A stretch of 64,000 nucleotides of DNA from DASRDR01 sp963812945 [NCBI: uncultured Candidatus Rokubacteria bacterium] (lineage in GTDB: Bacteria; Methylomirabilota; Methylomirabilia; Rokubacteriales), in the NCBI GenBank assembly GCA_963812945.1, contig CAWEXD010000012.1, positions 372,001 through 436,000 on the forward strand, given 5' to 3'. Made by a program: the position numbers and the translations under genes. Positions 50,309 through 56,992 of the stretch are shown in pieces. Position 1 is the stretch's first letter. Each line of letters opens with the position of its first letter. Below the pieces are notes generated by a model that had not been told where the DNA came from, did no database searches, and worked only from the letters and a program-made list of their open reading frames with translations.

Positions 50309-50911
50309 ATGGCGCAGCTGAAGATCCCGCTCGACGCGAAGCGGTTCGCGACCGGCATGACCTGGAAGGACTACCTGGCCCAGATGGGCGACACGCGGGC
50401 GCGCACGGAGGAGAACTACCAGCACGCGACGCTGACCGAGGAGGAGCGGCGCTTCTTCTCGGGTATCCGCCAGGTGCGGCACGCGCTGATGCTCGCCGAG
50501 AACTGGTGCGGCGACGTGCACCGCAACTCCCCGATGCTGGCGCGCATCGCCGAGGCGATGCCGCACTGCGAGCTGCGGGTGTTCTTCCGCGACCAGCACC
50601 TCGATCTGACGGACGTCTTCCTCAACAACGGGTACCGGTCCATCCCCGTCCTCGTCTTCTTCGACGAGGACTGGAACGAGGTGGCGCGCTGGATCGAGCG
50701 GCCGCACGCGGCCACGCAGCGCTCGTTCGCCATCCGCGCCAAGACGACCGACATCGCCCCCCAGGACAAGCAGGAGGCGGCGCTCCAGGAGTTCCGGTCG
50801 CAGGTGCAGGCCGCCTACGCCACCGCCCCGGAGAAGAGCCTCTGGCGCGACACCGCCAAGGAGATCCGCACGCTCCTCGAGCTCCGGCTCGGCCTCACCG
50901 CCAAGGCCTAG
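50309..50911 (+). CDS. Thioredoxin-fold protein (Thioredoxin_9-like)
   Basis: 200-residue protein with a thioredoxin domain at about 55-160: ALMLAENWCGDVHRNSPMLA, where only one cysteine of the usual CxxC is present (WCGD), cis-Pro in YRSIPVLVFFDEDWNEVARW. Helical N- and C-termini (YLAQMGDTRARTEENYQHAT; WRDTAKEIRTLLELRLGL). The monothiol site argues against a classical reductase; peroxidase partner or glutaredoxin-like role is possible. AAGGAGAGCCCCAGC leader. Follows BCP by 100 bp. Confidence 0.85.
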   Translation: MAQLKIPLDAKRFATGMTWKDYLAQMGDTRARTEENYQHATLTEEERRFFSGIRQVRHALMLAENWCGDVHRNSPMLARIAEAMPHCELRVFFRDQHLDLTDVFLNNGYRSIPVLVFFDEDWNEVARWIERPHAATQRSFAIRAKTTDIAPQDKQEAALQEFRSQVQAAYATAPEKSLWRDTAKEIRTLLELRLGLTAKA

Positions 50912-50942
50912 CCCGGCGGTCGCGCACCGCCAGGCCGTTTGC

Positions 50943-50970
50943 CGCGGGCCGGCTCTCGGGCCGGCCCGCG
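50943..50970 (+). terminator. GC-rich hairpin after the thioredoxin-like gene
   Basis: CGCGGGCCGG (50943-50952), 8-nt loop, CCGGCCCGCG (50961-50970): a perfect 10-bp stem 32 bp past the stop, with no T-run. It separates the redox block from the phosphonate operon. Confidence 0.4.
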
Positions 50971-51099
50971 CCGCGGGCGGGCGGTGGAACGCCCTGCGCC
51001 CGCTTGCCCGGCACCGTTCCCTCGTAATAGGGCCGTCAGGCGCCGGCGTCGCGGAGACGTAGCCGAGCCGTCATTGCCCGGCAACGTCCGGCCGCTACC

Positions 51100-51930
51100 G
51101 TGCGAGGCGTGGTGCTGCCGGACCTCGAGACGGGCAGGGTCCACCTCGTCGGCCTATCGAAGGTCTACCCAACCGGTACCGTCGCACTCCGGGACGTTAA
51201 TCTCCGCGTTGCCCCCGGCGAGACCGTGGGGCTCCTCGGCCCCTCGGGAGCGGGCAAGTCGACGCTCCTCCGGTGCGTGAACGGCCTCGTCCGCCCGAGC
51301 GCGGGCCACGTGCGGGTCGACGGGCTGGTCCTCGATCAGGACGAGTCCGTGCTTCGACGGGTACGCCAGCGGGCCGCGATGATCTTCCAGCAGTTCAACC
51401 TGGTCGGCCGGCTCTCCGCGCTGGAGAACGTGTTGACCGCTCGCCTGTCCTACCGCCCGGTGCTCCCCACACTCCTCCGGCGCTTCCCGCGGGAGGACTA
51501 CGAGCGGGCGATGGCCTGCCTCCGGCGCGTGGGACTCGCCGACCGGGCCGGCCAGCGCGCAGACACGCTCTCGGGGGGCGAGCGCCAGCGGGTCGCCGTC
51601 GCCCGGGCGCTTGCCCAGGAGCCCCGGATCCTCCTCGCGGACGAGCCGGTGGCGAGCCTCGACCCCCGGTCGACCCGCCAGGTGCTGGAGCTCATTCGAC
51701 GGGTCAGCTGGGAGGACGGCCTGACCGTCCTCATGAGCCTCCACCAGGTCGGCCTGGCCCGACAGTTCTCGGATCGCGTCGCAGGCCTCGCCGGGGGACG
51801 CCTCGTCTTCGAGGGCCCGCCGGACGCGCTGGACGATCGGGCACTCGCCACCATCTACGGCGCTCTGCCGGAGAATCCAGAGGAGGACGATGGCCACCAC
51901 GACCTCGTGGCGGTCGTGGCCCACGCCTGA
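51100..51930 (+). CDS. phnC: Phosphonate ABC transporter ATP-binding protein
   Basis: 276-residue ATPase of the PhnC branch. Walker A GPSGAGKST (47-55), Q-loop IFQQFNLVGRLSALENVLTA (phosphonate-type), signature LSGGERQRVAVARALAQEP, Walker B RILLADEPVASLDPRSTRQV, H-loop SLHQVGLARQFSDRV. GTG start near the base of the 188-bp gap. Overlaps phnE by 41 bp. With phnE and phnD it forms a complete phosphonate/phosphite/phosphate importer, unusual here in having its own ATPase. Confidence 0.93.
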   Translation: MRGVVLPDLETGRVHLVGLSKVYPTGTVALRDVNLRVAPGETVGLLGPSGAGKSTLLRCVNGLVRPSAGHVRVDGLVLDQDESVLRRVRQRAAMIFQQFNLVGRLSALENVLTARLSYRPVLPTLLRRFPREDYERAMACLRRVGLADRAGQRADTLSGGERQRVAVARALAQEPRILLADEPVASLDPRSTRQVLELIRRVSWEDGLTVLMSLHQVGLARQFSDRVAGLAGGRLVFEGPPDALDDRALATIYGALPENPEEDDGHHDLVAVVAHA

Positions 51931-52699
51931 GGCCTGGCGGGGGACGCGCTCCCGCTGGGCCCTCCTCGGGTGGGGCGCGGCGGCGGGAGTGCTCCTCTGG
52001 GCTGCGCACGGGGCGGATCTCCGCCTCCACGAGCTGGTCCGGGGCGCGCCCTACATGGCCGACTTCCTCCGGCGGATGTTCCCGCCCAACCTCGCCCACG
52101 CGCCCGCGCTCGTCGGGCCGACGCTGGAGACGCTCCAGATGGCCCTCTGGGGGACGGTGCTTGCGATCGCGCTTGCCGCGCCGCTCGGCATCCTCGCGGC
52201 GCGCAACCTGACGCCCCATCCTCTCTGCTTCTGGGCAGCCCGGGGTCTCCTCAACGCCATGCGGGGCATCAACGAGCTGGTCTTCGCCCTGGTGTTCGTC
52301 GCAGCGGTGGGTCTCGGACCCCTCCCGGGCGTCCTGGCCCTCGCCGTCCACACGGCGGGCATGCTCGGGAAGTTCTACGCGGAGGCGATGGAGGGGGTGG
52401 ACCCGGGTCCGGTCGAAGCCCTGGCCGCCACGGGAGCGGGCCGGCTCCAGACGATCCGCTACGCCGTGCTGCCCCAGATTCTGCCTGCGGTGGTCGCCTT
52501 CAACCTCTACCGGCTCGAGGTGTCGGTCCGCTCCGCCACGGTCCTCGGCCTGGTCGGCGCCGGCGGGATCGGCTTCGAGCTGATGAGCAGCATGCGGCTG
52601 TTCAAGTACCGCGAGGTCGCGATGATCCTCGTCGCGATCGTCGGCCTGGTGGTCCTGACGGACGCCGTCTCCACGCGCGTCCGCAGGCGATACCTCTAA
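51890..52699 (+). CDS. phnE: Phosphonate ABC transporter permease
   Basis: 269-residue permease with the PhnE box in VALF-type order: LRRMFPPNLAHAPALVGPTL (periplasm), LNAMRGINELVFALVFVAAV, EAMEGVDPGPVEALAATGAG (EAA loop) followed by RLQTIRYAVLPQI, and RLEVSVRSATVLGLVGAGGI. Start ATG lies in the end of phnC. It channels the ligand across the inner membrane. Confidence 0.93.
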   Translation: MATTTSWRSWPTPEAWRGTRSRWALLGWGAAAGVLLWAAHGADLRLHELVRGAPYMADFLRRMFPPNLAHAPALVGPTLETLQMALWGTVLAIALAAPLGILAARNLTPHPLCFWAARGLLNAMRGINELVFALVFVAAVGLGPLPGVLALAVHTAGMLGKFYAEAMEGVDPGPVEALAATGAGRLQTIRYAVLPQILPAVVAFNLYRLEVSVRSATVLGLVGAGGIGFELMSSMRLFKYREVAMILVAIVGLVVLTDAVSTRVRRRYL

Positions 52700-52709
52700 G
52701 GAGGCTGCC

Positions 52710-53594
52710 ATGCATCTGCCGATGGTCTCCCTCGCCCTCGTCCTGACCCTGGCCGTCACCTTGCTCGCGCCCTCGGCGCCGCCTGACGGGCAGGAGCGAA
52801 CGCTCCGCTTTGCCCTCACGCCCTCCGAGGAGACGACCGACCAGCAGATGAAGCGGTCGGCCCAGGTGATCCAGCGCCTGGAAAAGGACCTCGACCTCCG
52901 CGTCGTCCCGTACACAGCGGGTGACTACGTCTCCATCGTGGAGGCGATGCGGGCGAAGAAGGTGGACGTCGCGTGGCTGGGGTCCTTCTCCTACGTGCTG
53001 GCCGCCCAGGAGGCCGGCGCCGAGGCGTTCATCGCGGGCGTCCGCAAGAGCACCGGCAAGGCCAGCTACACGAGCCTCATCTTCGTCCGGGGCGACGCGC
53101 CATACCAGTCGGTCATGGACCTCAGGGGCAAGAGCTTCGCCTTCGTGGACCCCGCCTCGACCTCCGGCCATCTCTTCCCCCGGGCCGGCATGGTGAAGAT
53201 GGGGATCGCCGATCCGGCGGCCTTCTTCTCCCAGGTGGTCTTCGCCGGCGCCCACGACGCGGCCCAGCTGGCCGTGCTCAACCGGCGGGTGGACGGAGGC
53301 GCGTCGAACGACCGGGTAATGGACAATCTCATCAAGCGGGGTGACCTCAAGCCGGGCGACCTCAGGATCATCCATCGCTCCGGCCCCATCCCGCTCGGCC
53401 CGATCGCCTGGCGCCGCGACCTCCCGGAGGCGACGAAGGCCGGGCTCAAGCGGTCGTTCCTCGGCATGCGGGACGTCACGTTCGGCACCCTCGGCGAGCT
53501 GACTCACTTCGTCGAGGTGTCCGACCGGACCTACGACATCGTGCGGGAGACGGCCACCGTCCTGAAGCTCGATCTCAAGAAGATGGACGACTGA
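52710..53594 (+). CDS. phnD: Phosphonate-binding periplasmic protein
   Basis: 294-residue PhnD-type (phosphate/phosphite/phosphonate) binding protein with a signal peptide (VSLALVLTLAVTLLAPSAP). Signatures: RFALTPSEETTDQQMKRSAQ, VVPYTAGDYVSIVEAMRAKK, VDVAWLGSFSYVLAAQEAGA, RGKSFAFVDPASTSGHLFPR, GPIPLGPIAWRRDLPEATKA. GGAGG leader 10 bp after phnE. The aromatic/Ser/Thr ligand-binding positions fit phosphonate binding; aminoethylphosphonate versus phosphonoacetate cannot be separated. Confidence 0.93.
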   Translation: MHLPMVSLALVLTLAVTLLAPSAPPDGQERTLRFALTPSEETTDQQMKRSAQVIQRLEKDLDLRVVPYTAGDYVSIVEAMRAKKVDVAWLGSFSYVLAAQEAGAEAFIAGVRKSTGKASYTSLIFVRGDAPYQSVMDLRGKSFAFVDPASTSGHLFPRAGMVKMGIADPAAFFSQVVFAGAHDAAQLAVLNRRVDGGASNDRVMDNLIKRGDLKPGDLRIIHRSGPIPLGPIAWRRDLPEATKAGLKRSFLGMRDVTFGTLGELTHFVEVSDRTYDIVRETATVLKLDLKKMDD

Positions 53595-53605
53595 GCGGCG
53601 TCCCC

Positions 53606-54736
53606 GTGGCGATTCCCCTCCCCTCGCGCGTGCTCGTCCTCATGCTGGACGGCTTCGGGGCCGACTACCTCGAGGCCAGCGACATGCCGAACCTGCGCCG
53701 CCTGATCGCCGAGGGCTTCCACTCGACCGTCGACGCATGCATGCCGACGGTCACGAACGTGAACAACGCATCGATCTGCACCGGCACGTGGCCGGCCGTC
53801 CACGGCATCACGGCCAACTCGTACCTGGATCTGGCAACGCGTGAAGAGCACTACATGGATCGGGCTGAGCTCCTCCTGGCACCGACGCTCTTCGAGCGGG
53901 CGGCGACGATCGGGCGCCGCTCCGCCCTGCTGACCGCCAAGGTGAAGACGATCCGCATGCTGGCGCGCGGCGCCGACATCACGCTGGCCGCCGAGGCACC
54001 TGACCCGGCGTGGGTGGCCCGGCTCGGGCCGCCTCCGGGAATCTACTCAGCGGAGATCAACCACTGGCTCCTCGACGCCGCCACCCTGGTGCTCCGCACC
54101 TCCCCGGACGTGGGGGTCGTCTACTGCCACACGACCGACTACCCGATGCACATGGCGCCGCCAGATGGGGAGCTATCCCAGCGCCATCTGGCCGAGCTGG
54201 ATCGGCGGCTCGGCGTCGTCCTGGACGCGTGCCCCGGCCTCGCCGTGTACCTGACCGCGGACCACGGGATGAACTCGAAGCGCCGCTGCTACGATCTCGC
54301 GCGCGCCATGGCCGAGGCCGGCCGGCCAATCTTCTTCGCCATGTCCGCGGAGCGTGACCCCTACGTCCGTCATCACCGGACGTTCGGCGGTACCGCGTAC
54401 GTGTGGCTGGAGGCGCCCGGCGACCGCGAGGGGGTGGACGCGGCACTTCGCGGCCTCGAGGGCGTTGAGGACGTCCTGACCCGTCACGAGGCCGCAGCGC
54501 GCTTCCGGCTCCACCCGGACCGCATCGGCGATCTCGTCGTTCTCGGCGACCGCGACACGGTCTTCGGGCCGCTGGAGCGCCCGGTGGAGGACTTGCCGGC
54601 CGGCTTCCGCACCCACGGGTCCTGTCACGAGCTTCGCGTGCCGCTCGTCGTGTACGGCGTTCCGGTGGCCCGGCTGGACCGCGCCGCGCACACGCACAAC
54701 GTCCACCTGATGCGCTCGCTGGCCCTGGACGGCTAG
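53606..54736 (+). CDS. phnA: Phosphonoacetate hydrolase (AP superfamily)
   Basis: 376-residue metal-dependent C-P hydrolase (EC 3.11.1.2 type). It follows the known PhnA pattern closely: LMLDGFGADYLEASDMPNLR (metal Asp), MPTVTNVNNASICTGTWPAV (catalytic Thr, TNxNN), YCHTTDYPMHMAPPDGELSQ (Zn Asp and His), YLTADHGMNSKRRC (DHG), RDPYVRHHRTFGGTAYVWLE, GDLVVLGDRDTVFGPLERPV, and RTHGSCHELRVPLVVYGVPV (final His). These phrases distinguish it from NPP. It splits phosphonoacetate to acetate and phosphate. 11 bp after phnD, so the operon couples uptake and cleavage. GTG start. Confidence 0.93.
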   Translation: MAIPLPSRVLVLMLDGFGADYLEASDMPNLRRLIAEGFHSTVDACMPTVTNVNNASICTGTWPAVHGITANSYLDLATREEHYMDRAELLLAPTLFERAATIGRRSALLTAKVKTIRMLARGADITLAAEAPDPAWVARLGPPPGIYSAEINHWLLDAATLVLRTSPDVGVVYCHTTDYPMHMAPPDGELSQRHLAELDRRLGVVLDACPGLAVYLTADHGMNSKRRCYDLARAMAEAGRPIFFAMSAERDPYVRHHRTFGGTAYVWLEAPGDREGVDAALRGLEGVEDVLTRHEAAARFRLHPDRIGDLVVLGDRDTVFGPLERPVEDLPAGFRTHGSCHELRVPLVVYGVPVARLDRAAHTHNVHLMRSLALDG

Positions 54737-54747
54737 CCCTCCCGTCG

Positions 54748-54975
54748 ATGGCCCCGGACCTGAGCCTCGTCCTGGGCGGGGCTGGCGTGCTCGCCTTCTC
54801 GGTCGGGCTGGGCGCCCTCGTCCTCCGCGTCCCCCGGTGCCCCGGCTGCGAGCGGCGCGGCCAGCCGGAGGCGAGGGCCATCGCCGGGGCGGACCCGACC
54901 CTCATCGAACTGGTCTATTGGTGCCCGCCCTGTGGCCAGGTGTTCGGCCGGCGCACGCTGGTCCACCCGCACTGA
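54748..54975 (+). CDS. Small membrane protein with zinc-ribbon-like cysteines
   Basis: 75-residue protein: an N-terminal membrane helix (LSLVLGGAGVLAFSVGLGAL), then CPGCER and a second pair CPPCGQ before FGRRTLVHP. Two CxxC pairs suggest a zinc ribbon or rubredoxin-like knuckle. Starts 11 bp after phnA, same strand. Function unknown; it may be co-transcribed with phnA. Confidence 0.55.
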   Translation: MAPDLSLVLGGAGVLAFSVGLGALVLRVPRCPGCERRGQPEARAIAGADPTLIELVYWCPPCGQVFGRRTLVHPH

Positions 54976-55044
54976 GCGACCCCGTCCCGACGTCGCCGTC
55001 GGCAGCGGACCGCGGCGCCAGGCAGCGGGCGACCTAGCGAGCGG

Positions 55045-55500
55045 TCAGGGAGTCCGGGTCCCGCCGCTCCCTTCGGGCCCGTCGTGACCGGACCCGCCCG
55101 GCGCAATCACGGGCGCCACAGGAGCCTGAGCCGGCACCCACACCCACGTCCACGCCACCCTCACCCCGTCCCCCCAGAGCTCGTACCGGCCGTGGGGGTA
55201 CTGCACCACGCGCGGCCCGGTCCAGCCGCCTTGAGGGGCCGGGGCGAGCGCGACCGCCTGGGACGGCACGGAGTAGGCGGGCGCCTGAACGTACACGGGC
55301 GCCTGGGGCCACGCGTACGCCACCGGGTAGGCGGGCGCGGTGTAGACGACGCGCGGCGCCGCGATGGCCGAGACGAGCTGGGTGAAGACGGCGAAGGACG
55401 CGAGCCCCAGGGCCACGCATTCCAGGCACGCCTGGGCCGGCGGCGCGGCGACGGCAAGGATCAGGATCCCGATCAGGATCATGGCGATGCCTCGATGCAT
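55045..55500 (-). CDS. Exported protein of unknown function, Pro/Tyr-rich
   Basis: 151-residue protein: signal peptide (IAMILIGILILAVAAPPAQA) with CLEC just after cleavage, then Ala/Pro/Tyr-rich sequence (RVVYTAPAYPVAYAWPQAPV) and a structured end VVQYPHGRYELWGDGVRVAW with WVWVP. Resembles envelope YXWGxG-type short exported proteins. Start ATG 55500 preferred (GGAAGG at about 11 bases); an in-frame GTG lies at 55509. Confidence 0.6.
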   Translation of the reverse strand: MHRGIAMILIGILILAVAAPPAQACLECVALGLASFAVFTQLVSAIAAPRVVYTAPAYPVAYAWPQAPVYVQAPAYSVPSQAVALAPAPQGGWTGPRVVQYPHGRYELWGDGVRVAWTWVWVPAQAPVAPVIAPGGSGHDGPEGSGGTRTP

Positions 55501-55557
55501 TGGCGTCACGCCCTTCCTTCTCCACCGTGGCCGTGCGGCGGCGTCATGGGTCCAGTC

Positions 55558-56148
55558 TCAGTCCTCGGACAGGATGCCGGCCTGCTGGAGATGCTCCACG
55601 ACCGCCTTCGCCACGTCCCCCGCCACCTCCCGCGCCACGGCGGGGTCGAACGTCCGGCTCGACCCCGACCAGATGAGGCTCTCGGAGGCGACCGCGTAGA
55701 CATTGGTCTGCATCCGCACGGTCACGCTCTGGCGAGCGGAGTCAGGTCGCTCGAGCTCCTTGTACGTGCTGGCGTAGTAGTCGCCGAGGGTCTGACCGGC
55801 CCCGCTCGCCGCCCGGGGCGACGCGCCGTCGACGTCGACGACCCGCGCGACGATCGCGCCGTCGAACCCGTCGGCGCGCAGCCAGGCCCGGACCTTCTCG
55901 AGGTCGCCTTGCTCCGCCGTGGGCACGCGCCCGTAGCTCCCGACCCCGCGGGTGTTCATGGGAAGACGGCGCGCGAACTCGTCCTCGGCGAGACGCCGAA
56001 CGGCCGGGTCGGTACCGAGCACGAACACCGCGACGTTGCGGAGAGGTGCGCCGCTGTGTCCGGGGTCCTTCCAGACGTCGCCGAGGCGGGTTCCGCTGCA
56101 GCCCACGAGGCTCGCCAAAACGGCGACGGCCACCAACCGGGCGATCAT
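55558..56148 (-). CDS. Lipoprotein of unknown function (DUF4136-like)
   Basis: 196-residue lipoprotein: MIARLVAVAVLASLVGCSGT with lipobox LVGC and Cys at residue 17. Body: LGDVWKDPGHSGAPLRNVAV (DUF4136/CsgG-like start), FVLGTDPAVRRLAEDEFARR, VRAWLRADGFDGAIVARVVD, and a late ESLIWSGSSRTFDPAVAREV. Typical outer-membrane-anchored accessory lipoprotein. Start at ATG 56148 because it places the lipobox normally. Confidence 0.75.
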   Translation of the reverse strand: MIARLVAVAVLASLVGCSGTRLGDVWKDPGHSGAPLRNVAVFVLGTDPAVRRLAEDEFARRLPMNTRGVGSYGRVPTAEQGDLEKVRAWLRADGFDGAIVARVVDVDGASPRAASGAGQTLGDYYASTYKELERPDSARQSVTVRMQTNVYAVASESLIWSGSSRTFDPAVAREVAGDVAKAVVEHLQQAGILSED

Positions 56149-56175
56149 CGTGCGCCGGCCTCGTCCATGCATCGC

Positions 56176-56946
56176 TCAGAGGTCACGGGAGTGGAGACCG
56201 AGATGGCGCGGGCGCCAGTGCCGCGCCTGGTGCTCGGCGACGTAGGCCGATCGCGCGAAGAGCTTGACCAGCACCACCCCCGCGACGAATCCGCCGAAGT
56301 GCGCCCAGAAGGCGACTCCCCCGCCCTCGCGGCCGAGCACCGTCAGCCCGCTCACGAACTGGAGGAGCAGCCAGTACCCGAGCATCATCCAGGCCGGCCA
56401 TGCCATGGAGGTCATCATAAACCCGAGCGGCACCATCACGAACACCCGGACGTGCGGGTAGAGCAGGACGTAGCCGCCCATCACGCCGCTGATCGCCCCG
56501 GAGGCGCCCACCATCGGCACCGCCGACGCGGGGGTGAGCACGACCTGCGTCAGCGCGGCGGCCACGCCGGTCAAGAGATAGAAGACCAGGAAGCGGAGCC
56601 GGCCCATCGCGTCCTCGACGTTGTTCCCGAAGATCCACAGGAACCACATGTTCCCCAGCACGTGCATCCAGGAGCCGTGGAGGAACATGGACGTGAAGAC
56701 GTGCGACGTCTGCCGACCCGGATCGGTGAGGCAGGCCAGCCCCTCGCCCATCGGAAAGCGCGTGCCGGGCGGCACGCGCTGCGTCAGCTCGCCGGGAATC
56801 AGCCCGAGCTCGCAGACGGACTTCATCAGGGGCAGATCGCTCCCCGCGCCCTGGACGAAGAGCCAGCTCACCGCGTTGAGCCCGATCAACGCGTAGGTGA
56901 CGAACGGCGTCCGGATCGTCTCGTTCTCGTCCCGGTACGGGAACAT
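56176..56946 (-). CDS. Rhomboid-family intramembrane serine protease
   Basis: 256-residue rhomboid. Six-plus-one helices: first helix from VTYALIGLNAVSWLFVQGAG, then HGSWMHVLGNMWFLWIFGNN (His95 and Asn99 oxyanion helpers), catalytic Ser149 in VPMVGASGAISGVMGGYVLL, and catalytic His216 in AFWAHFGGFVAGVVLVKLF. Length and motif positions are normal. It cleaves membrane-protein helices; substrate unknown. Upstream (27 bp) of the lipoprotein gene on the same strand. Confidence 0.93.
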   Translation of the reverse strand: MFPYRDENETIRTPFVTYALIGLNAVSWLFVQGAGSDLPLMKSVCELGLIPGELTQRVPPGTRFPMGEGLACLTDPGRQTSHVFTSMFLHGSWMHVLGNMWFLWIFGNNVEDAMGRLRFLVFYLLTGVAAALTQVVLTPASAVPMVGASGAISGVMGGYVLLYPHVRVFVMVPLGFMMTSMAWPAWMMLGYWLLLQFVSGLTVLGREGGGVAFWAHFGGFVAGVVLVKLFARSAYVAEHQARHWRPRHLGLHSRDL

Positions 56947-56992
56947 GGTCAGGGTCCTCGGCCCGGCCGCGCGGCAGGGACCGCCCCACCGA

